NCBI RefSeq assembly: GCF_014191495.1 | Contig: NZ_JACHWR010000001.1 | Location: 620,001-684,000, forward strand | Origin: Nocardioides soli | Lineage (GTDB): Bacteria; Actinomycetota; Actinomycetes; Propionibacteriales; Nocardioidaceae | Reading direction: 5' to 3' | Length of the DNA stretch: 64,000 nucleotides | In this document: positions 10,206 through 18,876 of the stretch, in pieces | Layout: every line of letters starts with the position of its first letter | Position numbering within the stretch: the first letter of the stretch is position 1 | The notes under the pieces: model-generated | Database searches by the model: none | Told to the model about the DNA's origin: nothing | What the model saw: the letters and a program-made list of their open reading frames with translations, nothing else | Position numbers and translations under genes: made by a program

Positions 10206-11303
10206 TCAGCGGCGGTGGACGAGCACCAGCGCGCGGTCGTCGTTGTGGGAGCCCAGCGCGTCGACCAGCCGGTCGGCGCCGCCCTCGAAGTCGCCGCGCA
10301 GCAGCCGCTCGGCCTGACCGAGCATCCGGTCGATGCCGAGCCCGATGTCGCGCTTGGGCGTCTCGACCATCCCGTCGGTGTAGAGCATCATCGCGTCGCC
10401 GGGTCGCAGCACCCCGGAGACGGTGGTGAACTCGGCGTCCTCGATGAGCCCGAGCACCGGGCCCTCCGCCTCGTGCACCGACCAGCGCCCGGAGCCGGCG
10501 TCGAGCTGCGCCGCCGGCGGGTGGCCGGCGGCGCGGACCTCGAAGTCGCCGGACTCGAGGTCGAGGGAGAGGTGGATGGCGGTCGCGAACCCCTCGTCCC
10601 AGCGCTGGTTCAGCAGGTACTCGTTGGCCGCGGGCAGGAACTCGGCCGGCTCGAGGGCGCCGAGCAGGCCGCCGAAGGCGCCCGAGAGCAGCAGCGCGCG
10701 GGTGCCGGCCTGCTCCCCCTTGCCGGAGACGTCGACGACGACGATCTGCAGTCGGTCGGAGTCGCGCGGGACCACGGCGACCACGAAGTCGCCGGCGAAC
10801 GGCGTGCCGCCGGCCGAGCGCAGCGCGCCCTCGACCAGCCAGCCCGAGGGCAGCGGCGGGATCCCGCCCTGGCTCAGGATCCGGTCGCGCAGGTCCACGA
10901 GCATCGACTCCCCCTGCACCCCGGCGACGCCCAGCCGGGAGCGCCGGAAGGAGGTGGTCAGCACGATGAAGCAGAGCGCGTAGAGGATGGTGATCGCCAG
11001 CACGATCCGGGCGTCGAGCTCCGGCTGCCGCGCGATGGCGAGCATCAGCATCACCATCACGAAGACCACGAACCACGGCAGCTGCCGCGGCCCGAGCAGC
11101 AGGCTGCCGAGCAGCAGCGGGATCATCAGCGTCGTCATCGGCGCGGTGCCCGGCCAGGCCAGCACGACCAGGGTGATCAGGACCGTGAGCGCGACCAGCA
11201 GCACCAGCGTGCGGTTGGCACGCGGCAGGAGGTGCCGGCGGCGGCGCACCCGCCGCGGTCGGGACGGCTGAGCGGGCCGGTCCGCGTCGGTACGAGCGGT
11301 CAT
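10206..11303 (-). CDS. Membrane-anchored PP2C-type (SpoIIE) serine phosphatase
   Basis: 365 residues. An Arg-rich cytoplasmic N-terminus (residues 1-30) is followed by about four hydrophobic segments (roughly 32-125), then a cytoplasmic SpoIIE/PP2C phosphatase domain. Metal-binding acidic residues are visible in GTPFAGDFVVAV, VVVDVSGKGEQAG and the closing HNDDRALVLV motif. Such enzymes dephosphorylate anti-sigma-factor antagonists in partner-switching pathways; the partner is not in this window. It stands alone, 28 bp downstream of the nei-type gene on the same strand, so it could be the tail of that operon. Confidence 0.88.
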   Translation of the reverse strand: MTARTDADRPAQPSRPRRVRRRRHLLPRANRTLVLLVALTVLITLVVLAWPGTAPMTTLMIPLLLGSLLLGPRQLPWFVVFVMVMLMLAIARQPELDARIVLAITILYALCFIVLTTSFRRSRLGVAGVQGESMLVDLRDRILSQGGIPPLPSGWLVEGALRSAGGTPFAGDFVVAVVPRDSDRLQIVVVDVSGKGEQAGTRALLLSGAFGGLLGALEPAEFLPAANEYLLNQRWDEGFATAIHLSLDLESGDFEVRAAGHPPAAQLDAGSGRWSVHEAEGPVLGLIEDAEFTTVSGVLRPGDAMMLYTDGMVETPKRDIGLGIDRMLGQAERLLRGDFEGGADRLVDALGSHNDDRALVLVHRR

Positions 11304-11331
11304 GGTCGTCGGTCCTCGTCCTGGGGTGCGC

Positions 11332-12189
11332 TCACTGTAGTGCTCGGGACCGGTACCTGCGCTGGCACTGGGAGCACCAGAACAGGTTGCGCCCCTGGAG
11401 CTCGGCGGTGCGCACCGACCGCCCGCAGACGTGGCAGGGCATGCCGTTGCGGCGGTAGACGTAGACCTCGCCGCCGTGGTCGTCGCGGCGCGGCGGCCGG
11501 CCCATCGCCTCCGGCGTGTGCTCCGGTCGCACCGTGTCGATCCGCCCGGTGCGCACGCCCTCGCGCATCAGGACGACCAGGTCGTCCCACATCGCCCGCC
11601 ACTGCCCGATCCGCAGCGTGTTGCCCGGCCGATAGGGGTCGATCCGGTGCCGGAACAGCACCTCGGCCCGGTAGACGTTGCCGACGCCCGCGAGCACCGA
11701 CTGGTCCATCAGCAGCGAGCCGATGGGCGCGCGACTGCGCCGGATCCGTTCCCAGGCCAGGCCGGGGTCGGCGTCGGCGCGCAGTGGGTCCGGCCCGGAC
11801 CGGAGGACGACGAGGTCGCGCTCCGCGCGGGTCAGCAGCTCGCACGTCGTGGCGCCGCGCAGGTCGGCGTACGAGAAGGCGGCGGAGCCACCGGCGGGCG
11901 CGGCCACCAGCCGCAGGCGCACCTGCCCCCTCGGCACCGGCACCTCGGGCACCCCGGCGACGACCTCGAGGCCGCCGTACAGGCCGAGATGGATGTGCAC
12001 GAACCGCTCGTCGGGGAACCCGACGAACAGGTGCTTGCCCCAGGCCTCGGCGCCGACCAGGACCTGGCCGTCGATCAGCGCAGCGGACTCGGCGAACCGG
12101 CCCTGGGGGCTGCTCGCCTCGACCTCGCGGCCGCCGAACACCAGGGTCAGCTCACCGGCGAGCCGGTGGAGGGTGTGTCCCTCAGGCAT
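11332..12189 (-). CDS. Fpg/Nei-family DNA glycosylase/AP lyase, Nei2 type
   Basis: 285 residues. Starts MPEGHTLHRLA: Pro2 is the Schiff-base nucleophile and Glu3 the catalytic acid of the Fpg/Nei family; the HTLHRLA continuation is typical of endonuclease VIII-like (Nei2) members that excise oxidised pyrimidines. A helix-two-turn-helix region (SLLMDQSVLAGVGNVYRAEVLF) and a C-terminal zinc finger (CHVCGRSV ... WCSQCQ) are complete. The ATG overlaps the rpiB end by 8 bases, so the two are translationally coupled, as in mycobacteria where rpiB and nei2 adjoin. Confidence 0.93.
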   Translation of the reverse strand: MPEGHTLHRLAGELTLVFGGREVEASSPQGRFAESAALIDGQVLVGAEAWGKHLFVGFPDERFVHIHLGLYGGLEVVAGVPEVPVPRGQVRLRLVAAPAGGSAAFSYADLRGATTCELLTRAERDLVVLRSGPDPLRADADPGLAWERIRRSRAPIGSLLMDQSVLAGVGNVYRAEVLFRHRIDPYRPGNTLRIGQWRAMWDDLVVLMREGVRTGRIDTVRPEHTPEAMGRPPRRDDHGGEVYVYRRNGMPCHVCGRSVRTAELQGRNLFWCSQCQRRYRSRALQ

Positions 12190-12682
12190 CGGCAGCCGGA
12201 GGCTCCGGGAGTGGCGGCAGCGTGCCGTCGACCTCGTACGCCGCGAGCTGGGCGATCCGCCGGGAGTGGCGCTCGGCGTCCGAGAACGGCTCGGCCAGGA
12301 AGAGCTCCACGAACCGGGTCATCTCCGCCAGCGAGTGCATCCGGCCGCCGACGGCCACGACGTTGGCGTCGTTGTGCTGGCGGGCGAGCAGCGCGGTCTC
12401 CTCCGACCACGCCAGCGCGCACCGGATGCCGGCGACCTTGTTGGCGGCGATCTGCTCACCGTTGCCGGAGCCGCCGATCACGACCCCCAGGCTGTCCTGG
12501 CCGGCCGCGCGCTCGGCCGCGACGGCCTGCGCCGCGCGCAGGCAGAAGACGGGGTAGTCGTCCTGGGCGTCGTACCAGAACGGACCGTGGTCGACCGGCT
12601 CGTACCCGTGCTCGGTGAGCCAGGTCGTCAGGTGGTCCTTCAGGTCGAGGCCGGCATGGTCGCAGCCGAGGTGCACGCGCAT
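12182..12682 (-). CDS. rpiB: Ribose-5-phosphate isomerase B
   Basis: 166 residues. Interconverts ribose 5-phosphate and ribulose 5-phosphate in the pentose phosphate pathway. MRVHLGCDHAG at the N-terminus and GVVIGGSGNGEQIAANK (about residues 87-103) match the actinobacterial RpiB type, in which the Glu of GNGEQ replaces the catalytic Cys of the E. coli type. RHNDAN-like QHNDANVVAVGGR further supports the LacAB/RpiB fold. Overlaps the start of the nei-type gene by 8 bases. Confidence 0.96.
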   Translation of the reverse strand: MRVHLGCDHAGLDLKDHLTTWLTEHGYEPVDHGPFWYDAQDDYPVFCLRAAQAVAAERAAGQDSLGVVIGGSGNGEQIAANKVAGIRCALAWSEETALLARQHNDANVVAVGGRMHSLAEMTRFVELFLAEPFSDAERHSRRIAQLAAYEVDGTLPPLPEPPAADA

Positions 12683-12694
12683 GCGGGCATCCTC

Positions 12695-13579
12695 TCAGCA
12701 GCACTGGTCGATGAACGAGGCGGACTGCCGCAGCAACTGCTCGGCAGCGGGGAACACCGAGGCGTGCCGCCAGAAGCCGTGGACCTGACCGAGGTAGCGG
12801 GTCGCGGTGACCGCCACGCCGGCGTCGGCGAGCCGCGCCGCGAGGTGCTCCCCCTCGTCGCGGAGCGGGTCGTGCTCGGCGGTCACCAGCAGGGTGGGCG
12901 GCAGCGTCGCGAGCCGGTCGGAGCGCAGCGGCGCGAGGTCGGGGTGGATGAGGTCGGCGGGCGTCGCGGCGTACTGCTGCCAGTACCACGCCGCCTCACG
13001 CGGGTCGAAGCCGTCGGTGGCGGTGCGGTACGAGGCGAAGCCGGCCTCGGGGTCGAGGAACGGGTAGACCAGCACGACGCCCGCGAACCGCGTCGGGTGG
13101 CGCAGCGCGGCGACCAGCGCGAGGTTGCCGCCGGCGCTGTCGCCGTGGACGACCGTCGGCCCGTCGAGGCCGAGCGCAGGGCCCTCGCGGTCGAGCCAGG
13201 CGACGACGGTCGACACGTCGTCGGGCGCCGCCGGGAAGCGATGCTCGGGTGGCCGCCGGTAGTCGACGCTGAGCACCGCCCGGCGGGTGCGGTTGGCCAG
13301 CCGGCGGGCGGCCGGGTCGTGGACGTCGACGTCGTGGAAGACGAAGCCGCCTCCGTGCAGGTGCAGCACCAGGCCGGGTGTGGCGTGGTCGGGCCGGTAG
13401 AGACGCGCCGGCACACCGTCGGCGTCGATGTCGCGCACCTCGGCGACGTCCTCGCGCGGCTCGGCCGCCGCGGCCGCGCGTGCCTGCGCACGAGCGGCGG
13501 GTACGTCGTAGCCCTCGGTCCAGACGGGCGTCGCTGCGGCCGCCAGCTCGACGGCGCGCCGGGCCTCCGGGAACAGCAT
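12695..13579 (-). CDS. Alpha/beta-hydrolase, hormone-sensitive-lipase-type esterase
   Basis: 294 residues. HLHGGGFVF (oxyanion hole, about residue 94) and HGDSAGGNLAL (nucleophile Ser) define the HSL/GDSAG esterase family. The acid Asp is in AEHDPLRDEG and the His in GQVHGFWRH near the C-terminus, so the triad is complete. Probably cytoplasmic, since no signal peptide is seen; hydrolyses short-chain esters by family. It lies 12 bp upstream of rpiB on the same strand and diverges from the MFS gene. Confidence 0.9.
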   Translation of the reverse strand: MLFPEARRAVELAAAATPVWTEGYDVPAARAQARAAAAAEPREDVAEVRDIDADGVPARLYRPDHATPGLVLHLHGGGFVFHDVDVHDPAARRLANRTRRAVLSVDYRRPPEHRFPAAPDDVSTVVAWLDREGPALGLDGPTVVHGDSAGGNLALVAALRHPTRFAGVVLVYPFLDPEAGFASYRTATDGFDPREAAWYWQQYAATPADLIHPDLAPLRSDRLATLPPTLLVTAEHDPLRDEGEHLAARLADAGVAVTATRYLGQVHGFWRHASVFPAAEQLLRQSASFIDQCC

Positions 13580-13620
13580 GTCCGCACGCTATCGCCGGCG
13601 ATCGTGCCACGATGCCCGGC

Positions 13621-14796
13621 ATGCAGATCTCGCGGGCGCGGGTCGCCACGGCCGCCGCCTTCCTCAGCCAGGGCATGGTGCTGCTCAGCCTGACCACGCG
13701 CCTGCCCGACTTCCAGGACAGGTGGCACCTGTCCGACGTCGCGCTCTCGCTGGTGCTGCTGATGATGATCCTGCTCGCCGGCGCGGGTTCGGTGGTCGCG
13801 GAGCGGCTGGCCAAGCGGCGCGACAGCGCCCTGCTGCTGCGCACCGGGCTGCTGGTCATCGCCGTCTCGGTGCCCGTCCTGTGCGTGGCGCCGAGCGCCG
13901 GCGTGTACGTCGCGGGCATGGCCGGATACGGCCTCGGCCTCGGCGTGGTCGACGCGAGCACCAACATGCAGGCGGTCGCGATCGAGCACCGCTACGGCCG
14001 GCCGATCCTGCCGTCCTTCCACGGCGCCTGGACGCTGGGCGGCGTCCTCGGGGCGACGCTGACGTTCGGGATGTCACACCTGCCGCTCGAGGCGGCCGCG
14101 GTCGTCGGCGTGGTGCCGCTCCTGGTGTCGTTCGCGCCGTTCCTGCCCCGCGACCACGGGCCCACCGAGCTCTCCCTGGAGGTGGCGGTCCCGTGGCGGC
14201 CGATCCTGCTGGTCGGCCTCGCGATGGTGCTCTTCTACATGGTCGACACCGCCGTGCAGACGTGGGGCCCGCTGTTCCTCGACCACGAGTTCACGACGCC
14301 CGAACGCTACGTGTCGCTGGCCGCGATCGCCTACCTGCTCGCCAGCGGGGCCGTGCGGCTGGCCGGCGACGGGCTGGTCGCCCGGTTCGGCGTGGTGCCG
14401 GTGCTGCGGGTCGGCGCGCTGATCGGCGCCGCGGCGCTCGCCGTCGTGGTCTTCTCCCCCGGCTGGCAGGTCGCCGTGGCCGGCTTCGCGCTCCTGGGTG
14501 CCGGCGTCGCGGTGGTCGCGCCGCTCAGCTTCTCCGCGGCGGCGAAGATCGCCGGCGGCCCCGAGTCCGAGGGCGGGTTCGAGCCGGCCGTCCGCCAGGC
14601 CCGGGTCGACGCGGTGATCGCCCGATTCAACCAGTTCAACTACGTGGGCGCGCTGCTCGGCTCGGTGATGACCGGGCTGGTCGGCGCCGGCTCGCTGCGC
14701 GTCGGCTTCGCCGTACCGATGGTCCTGGTGCTCGGCATCGTGCCGCTCGCCGCGGCGTTCGTGCCGAAGGCGGCGGCGTCACTCGGCAGCCGCTGA
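13621..14796 (+). CDS. Major facilitator superfamily transporter
   Basis: 391 residues from ATG 13621; an in-frame ATG at 13612 is equally possible. About 12 hydrophobic segments with a central cytoplasmic loop around residues 175-195. RLAKRRDSA after the second helix resembles the MFS loop 2-3 signature. GYGLGLGVVDASTNMQAV and FNQFNYVGALLGS are in the style of the fucose/sugar-type and drug:H+ antiporter subgroups. Substrate cannot be told. Divergent from the esterase gene with a 41-bp gap. A tandem repeat follows its stop. Confidence 0.85.
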   Translation: MQISRARVATAAAFLSQGMVLLSLTTRLPDFQDRWHLSDVALSLVLLMMILLAGAGSVVAERLAKRRDSALLLRTGLLVIAVSVPVLCVAPSAGVYVAGMAGYGLGLGVVDASTNMQAVAIEHRYGRPILPSFHGAWTLGGVLGATLTFGMSHLPLEAAAVVGVVPLLVSFAPFLPRDHGPTELSLEVAVPWRPILLVGLAMVLFYMVDTAVQTWGPLFLDHEFTTPERYVSLAAIAYLLASGAVRLAGDGLVARFGVVPVLRVGALIGAAALAVVVFSPGWQVAVAGFALLGAGVAVVAPLSFSAAAKIAGGPESEGGFEPAVRQARVDAVIARFNQFNYVGALLGSVMTGLVGAGSLRVGFAVPMVLVLGIVPLAAAFVPKAAASLGSR

Positions 14797-14831
14797 GCGC
14801 TCCTCAGGTCGATCGCGTCTCGAGACGCGTC

Positions 14832-15071
14832 GGCGCACTCGCGGGCTTCGCGAACTCAGGTCCGGGGCCTTGGTTTCGAGACGCCTCGGTCAGCCCGTCG
14901 CTCCGCTCCGGCCTGACCCGACGCTCCTTAACCCTTCGGCGCACTCGCGGACTTCGCAAGCTCAGGTCCGGGGCCTTGGTTTCGAGACGCCTCGGTCAGC
15001 CCGTCGCTCCGCTCCGGCCTGACCCGACGCTCCTCAACCCTTCGGCGCACTCGCGGACTTCGCAAGCTCAG
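14832..15071. repeat. 106-bp tandem repeat, two full copies and a partial third
   Basis: Copies at 14832-14937 and 14938-15043 differ at only a few positions; 15044-15071 is the start of a third. The unit carries the motifs GGTTTCGAGACGCC and GACGCTCCT(C/T)AACCC that recur elsewhere in the window. The stop codon of the following minus-strand MaoC gene (15068-15070) lies inside the third copy. Confidence 0.85.
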
Positions 15072-15598
15072 TCCGCGGCGCCTCGCCAGTTCTTGTCGGG
15101 CAGCGGGACCGGGCGGCCGGGCTGCTCCCCGCCGCGGGCCTCGAGGTAGCTCTGCTTCGGCACCATCACCTTGCGGCGGAAGATGCACACGACCTTGCCG
15201 TCCTGGTTGTAGCCGACCGTCTCGACGTGCACGACCCCGCGGTCGTCCTTGCTCGTGCTCTCCCACTTGTCGAGCACGGTGGTCTCGCCGTAGAGCGTGT
15301 CACCGTGGAACGTCGGCGCGACGTGCCGCAGCGACTCGATCTCCAGGTTGGCGATCGCCTTGCCCGAGACGTCCGGCACGCTCATGCCGAGCAGGATCGA
15401 GTAGACGTAGTTGCCGACCACGACGTTCTTCCCGAACTGCGTGGTCTCCTCCGCGTAGTGCGCGTCGAGGTGCAGCGGGTGGTGGTTCATGGTGAGCAGG
15501 CAGAACATGTGGTCGTCGTACTCGGTCACCGTCTTGCCGGGCCAGTGCTTGTACGTCGCGCCGACCTCGAACTCTTCGTAGCTGCGTCCGAACTGCAT
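15068..15598 (-). CDS. MaoC-like (R)-hydratase family protein
   Basis: 176 residues from ATG 15598 (MQFGRSYEEFEVGATYKHWPG); an upstream in-frame ATG at 15658 is less likely. Hot-dog fold with the hydratase-2 pattern LLTMNHHPLHLDAHYAEET, where the Asp/His pair hydrates trans-2-enoyl-CoA thioesters. The segment FGKNVVVGNYVYSILLGMSV supports the MaoC/NodN family. Likely a role in acyl-CoA or fatty acid turnover. The 3' end is embedded in the tandem repeat, so the last residues may be element-derived. Confidence 0.85.
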   Translation of the reverse strand: MQFGRSYEEFEVGATYKHWPGKTVTEYDDHMFCLLTMNHHPLHLDAHYAEETTQFGKNVVVGNYVYSILLGMSVPDVSGKAIANLEIESLRHVAPTFHGDTLYGETTVLDKWESTSKDDRGVVHVETVGYNQDGKVVCIFRRKVMVPKQSYLEARGGEQPGRPVPLPDKNWRGAAD

Positions 15599-15664
15599 GC
15601 GCCCATGCTGCCTGCCGCCGCCGGGCGGCGCATCGTCCGGGCGCGTGGGCAATGTCACCCGGCC

Positions 15665-16234
15665 TCACCCGCCCAGGCGGGCCAGTTGTGCGTCCACCAG
15701 CGCCTCGAGCCGCTCCGGGCCGAACCGGTCGGGGTCGAAGAGGGCCTGGACGACCAGGCCGTGGGTCGAGGAGGTCAGCAGGTCGACGCTCGTCTCGACG
15801 TCCGCCTCGGGCCACCCGGCCGCGACGTGCGGCCGCAGCCAGGCCCGCCAGCGCTCGTAGCGGGCGGCCTCCCGGGCGGACAGGCCGGCGTCGACGATCG
15901 CGAGGCCCCAGAAGCCGACCCAGATCCGGCTCAGCTCGGCCGCCTCCCCGGTGGTCGGCAGCACGGCGAGCAGCCGGGTGCGCAGCGATGCCCGCCCGAG
16001 CGGGACGTCAGCCTCGCCGAGCGAGGCGTCGGTGCGTGCGTGGAGCAGCTCGAGCGCGTGGTCGATCAGCTCGGCCCGGCTGCCGAAGTAGTGGGTGACC
16101 AGGCCCGTGGTCGCGCCCATCTCCGCCGCGACCGTGCGCAGGCTGAGGCCGCCGAAGCCGTCGCGCGCCAGCACCCGCCACAGCGCCTCCGCGATCTCGC
16201 GGCGGCGTGCATCGTGGTCGACCCGGGCCGGCAT
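15665..16234 (-). CDS. TetR/AcrR-family transcriptional repressor
   Basis: 189 residues. N-terminal helix-turn-helix (RREIAEALWRVLARDGFGGLSLRTVAAEMGATTGLVTHYFGSRAEL region, residues 10-56), then a ligand-binding helical domain of the BetI-like C-terminal type. Divergent from the GNAT gene at 16279. A 16-bp palindrome between them is the likely operator, so it probably represses itself and the acetyltransferase. The inducer is unknown. Confidence 0.93.
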   Translation of the reverse strand: MPARVDHDARRREIAEALWRVLARDGFGGLSLRTVAAEMGATTGLVTHYFGSRAELIDHALELLHARTDASLGEADVPLGRASLRTRLLAVLPTTGEAAELSRIWVGFWGLAIVDAGLSAREAARYERWRAWLRPHVAAGWPEADVETSVDLLTSSTHGLVVQALFDPDRFGPERLEALVDAQLARLGG

Positions 16235-16246
16235 GGGGCTAGATTA

Positions 16247-16262
16247 CATAACAGTCGTTATG
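16247..16262. promoter_or_regulatory. Palindromic operator between the TetR gene and the GNAT gene
   Basis: CATAAC AGTC GTTATG is a perfect 6+6 inverted repeat with a 4-base centre, 13 bp from the TetR start and 17 bp from the GNAT start. It sits in an AT-rich patch that stands out from the surroundings, consistent with overlapping divergent promoters. Confidence 0.7.
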
Positions 16263-16278
16263 CAGATGGGAGCACACC

Positions 16279-16812
16279 ATGCTGAGCAGGCAGGTCGGAG
16301 ACGCGGAGCTGCGTCCGCTCGAGCCCTGGGAGGCCGCGACGTTCGCGGCGTTCACCGCGCGCCACCGCGAGCACCTCGGCCCCTGGCTCCCCTGGGCCCG
16401 CTCGATCGTCGACGAGGAGTCGGCGCACGCGTTCCTCCAGCGGTACGCCGACGCCACCGCACGCGACGGGGGCCGGATCTACGCGCTCTGGCGCGACGGC
16501 GAGATGGTCGGCGGCACGCTCTTCCGGGTCTTCGAGCCGGCCGCCTCGACCTGCGAGGTCGGCGTCTGGCTCAGCCCGGAGGCGACCGGGCGGGGCCTGG
16601 TCACCCGTGCCGTCGAGGCGATGGTGGCCTGGGCCGTCGACGTGCGCGGCATCCGCCGGGTCGAGTGGCACTGCGTGCCGGAGAACCTGCCCAGCCGGGC
16701 GGTCGCCCGGCGGCTCGGCTTCACCCACGAGGGCACGCTGCGCCAGGCGTTCGAGCACGACGGCCGGCTCTGGGACGTCGAGGTGTGGGCACTGCTGGCG
16801 GCCGAGCGGTAG
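16279..16812 (+). CDS. GNAT acetyltransferase, RimJ/RimL type
   Basis: 177 residues, ATG preceded by GGGAG at good spacing. The pattern ELRPLEPWEAATFAAFTARHREHLGPWLPWA at the N-terminus, the central VGVWLSPEATGRGLVTRAV acetyl-CoA motif and the C-terminal ENLPSRAVARRLGFTHEGTLRQAF identify the RimJ/RimL/Rv1347-like ribosomal-protein or small-molecule N-acetyltransferase group. Divergent from and probably controlled by the TetR gene next door, so a detoxification or resistance role is possible. Confidence 0.9.
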   Translation: MLSRQVGDAELRPLEPWEAATFAAFTARHREHLGPWLPWARSIVDEESAHAFLQRYADATARDGGRIYALWRDGEMVGGTLFRVFEPAASTCEVGVWLSPEATGRGLVTRAVEAMVAWAVDVRGIRRVEWHCVPENLPSRAVARRLGFTHEGTLRQAFEHDGRLWDVEVWALLAAER

Positions 16813-16880
16813 GGGCTCCTTCCAGATGCAGACTTGCGCTCGATGTCTCGGGCGGGCCACCGGGGAGGGAGTGCAGGTGC

Positions 16881-17438
16881 CTAGCGGAAAGCCTGGACCG
16901 CAAGAGCAATGAGACATCCCAGAACCGCCACGTCGAGCGTCACTTGGATCCATCGCTCATGGCGCCCAAAGCTTGCGGACCACCGGTCGTCGTTCTCCTT
17001 GAGGGCGCGCACCGCCGGGACAGCCGAGCGCCCGAGACCGAACGCCGCACCGATGCCCAACGCTGTCAGCCATGGGGCGCCAAGCAGAACCAAGCTCACC
17101 GGGACGAACGGGAGCATGCTCGTCATGTAGGTGCGAGCACCAGTTCCCATCTCGACCCCGAACTGAAGTGCGCCTCGACGGGGCCCCGAACTTGAGATCA
17201 GCTCTGGCACCTGCCGCGCGTTCTGGGGCAACCGCAGTCGCAGGACGCCGGCGTCCTGGAGGACGGCGGCCAGGCACACGGTCGCAGCACCCCAGAGGAC
17301 GGCATCGGCCGGAACCCACCAATGAAGCGTCAGTGAACCGACGATCAGCAGCAGGCTGCCACTGATGAGCCCTCCGAGAAGGAGGCCGACGATGAAGAAC
17401 CGCCTGGATCCGCCCCGCCAGACCGACGAGACCAGCAT
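16881..17438 (-). CDS. Membrane protein of unknown function, last gene of the Mau-like cluster
   Basis: 185 residues with about four hydrophobic segments (roughly residues 13-36, 43-62, 104-136, 163-183) and basic connecting loops. I do not recognise the family. It lies 15 bp after the stop of the small membrane protein gene on the same strand, so it is probably the last gene of that operon. No strong ribosome site precedes ATG 17438. Codon use looks looser and less GC-biased than in the housekeeping genes nearby. Confidence 0.65.
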   Translation of the reverse strand: MLVSSVWRGGSRRFFIVGLLLGGLISGSLLLIVGSLTLHWWVPADAVLWGAATVCLAAVLQDAGVLRLRLPQNARQVPELISSSGPRRGALQFGVEMGTGARTYMTSMLPFVPVSLVLLGAPWLTALGIGAAFGLGRSAVPAVRALKENDDRWSASFGRHERWIQVTLDVAVLGCLIALAVQAFR

Positions 17439-17453
17439 TGCTGAGTTATGGCT

Positions 17454-17678
17454 TCAAACCGACCCCGAGATCGCGTAACCGGACGCCATCGACGCAGCCA
17501 ACCAGGATGAGTAGTTCGGGAGGTCGCCGACGATCTCTGCGACCGTCACGCCCAGGACGACGACGCAGGCGAAGGCGGCCAGGCTCCACGGAGCGGTGAG
17601 CGCAACCGCGACGCGGCGCAGGCGCCGCGCACAGACCCCGCCAGAGCTTCGGATTCGGCCTCGAGCCCGGGTACTCAC
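17454..17678 (-). CDS. Small membrane protein of unknown function
   Basis: 74 residues from GTG 17678. An Arg-rich N-terminus (residues 1-25) precedes a hydrophobic stretch (about 28-50) and a second weak one. The GTG overlaps the stop of the lipoprotein gene (GTGA), and AGGAGGAGT lies ideally upstream inside that gene, so the start is firm and translation is coupled. Function unknown; possibly a membrane partner of the lipoprotein. Confidence 0.65.
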   Translation of the reverse strand: MSTRARGRIRSSGGVCARRLRRVAVALTAPWSLAAFACVVVLGVTVAEIVGDLPNYSSWLAASMASGYAISGSV

Positions 17679-18865
17679 CGCGGACTCCTCCTCATGAGGT
17701 CGGTCGCGAGGCTCACGATCGTGGCCTGCTCGTCGGTGGTCATGACGCCGCGCAGCTCAGCCGCCACGGGATCCCATGCACACAGCCCGCCGCCGGGGCC
17801 GTAGGGGATGTGCAGCAACAACCACCTGCGATCGAGAGCGCCTATGACCGAGGCCCAGACGATCTGGTCCGGGGCCAGCTCCAGCAGTCCGCGGGACTGC
17901 CCGGTCGTGGGGTCGATGGCCAGGACGCCTCGCGCAAGCTTGCGGCCCTGTGGGTAGGCACCTTGCACCACGCCGACCAGCGTCGACAGGTGGGAGCCGA
18001 CCTCGGCATCGCTGGGAACCGCGTTCTCTAAGCGGGCGACCTCGGAGGCCTCACCGCGCTCCGGCCACGTCCGCACTGCGGTGAAGACGTCTCCGGGGGC
18101 GAACCGGTCCGACCCGGCCCACCCCGAGTTCCGCACGAACTCGACGACGCGACCGTCCCGGTCGACCGAGGACGACCAGGGGTCATAGCCAAGAGGCTCG
18201 GCGGCCCGATCCCGCGGTCGCACGACCTGGGCCTTCCCCCCACCCCCCCGCGCCGTCACGACCACACCGGCACCGTCGGGGGTCCACCAATGCAGCACCG
18301 GGTCCCGAAAGGGCACCTCAACTCGGGTTGCGGCGCCCGACGCCAGGTCGACCACGACGACGCCGTACTGATCGCCGAGCGCCAACTGCCGTCCGTTCGG
18401 GCTCAACTCGAACTGCTGCTCGACGATGTCGGACTTGCGCATGCCGAGCCTGTCGCGATCCACGATGCGCCATTGCCCGTCCGGGCTCATCAACCCGACC
18501 TCACCGACCCCGAACCACTGAGGGTCGGTGCCCGCCGCCAAGATGGCGGACTCGATGGGCGCCGCGTGCAGCGATGGCGCGCCCGCAGCGTCGTCGATGT
18601 GAAGAACCCGTGGCAGGGCCGTTCTCAGCGGGGCCATGGCGCCGACGGGCTGCCACAGGTCCTGGACTAGCGAAGATCCACGACCGACGAACTCCAGCGC
18701 CTCGTCCGGCTCTTGCCCTGGTGTCTCCGCGTCTGGAGACAACGACGCGGTGGCACCAGCGGCAGGATCGCGTCGTCCGTCCGCTCCCGGGCTCGTGCAT
18801 CCGCACAGGGCGAGCGTCGACAGCACAACAGCAACGCAGAGAAGCCTCGTTGCCTTTGCCCTCAC
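17675..18865 (-). CDS. Lipoprotein with propeller-like repeats, Mau-like cluster
   Basis: 396 residues from GTG 18865 (VRAKATRLLCVAVVLSTLALCGC), which gives a textbook lipoprotein signal with lipobox L-C-G-C (Cys23). A longer ATG start at 18910 would bury the signal. The mature part has recurring blade-like strands ending in Gly-x-x-Asp/Trp (SPDGQWRIVDRD, SPNGRQLALGDQYGVVVVDLASG, TPDGAGVVVTARG, IDPTTGQSRGLLEL), suggesting a TolB/YVTN-like beta-propeller on the outer face of the membrane. By position it could be the counterpart of the propeller heavy chain (MauB) of methylamine dehydrogenase, but that is inference. Confidence 0.75.
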   Translation of the reverse strand: MRAKATRLLCVAVVLSTLALCGCTSPGADGRRDPAAGATASLSPDAETPGQEPDEALEFVGRGSSLVQDLWQPVGAMAPLRTALPRVLHIDDAAGAPSLHAAPIESAILAAGTDPQWFGVGEVGLMSPDGQWRIVDRDRLGMRKSDIVEQQFELSPNGRQLALGDQYGVVVVDLASGAATRVEVPFRDPVLHWWTPDGAGVVVTARGGGGKAQVVRPRDRAAEPLGYDPWSSSVDRDGRVVEFVRNSGWAGSDRFAPGDVFTAVRTWPERGEASEVARLENAVPSDAEVGSHLSTLVGVVQGAYPQGRKLARGVLAIDPTTGQSRGLLELAPDQIVWASVIGALDRRWLLLHIPYGPGGGLCAWDPVAAELRGVMTTDEQATIVSLATDLMRRSPR

Positions 18866-18876
18866 GTCCGGGGCGC

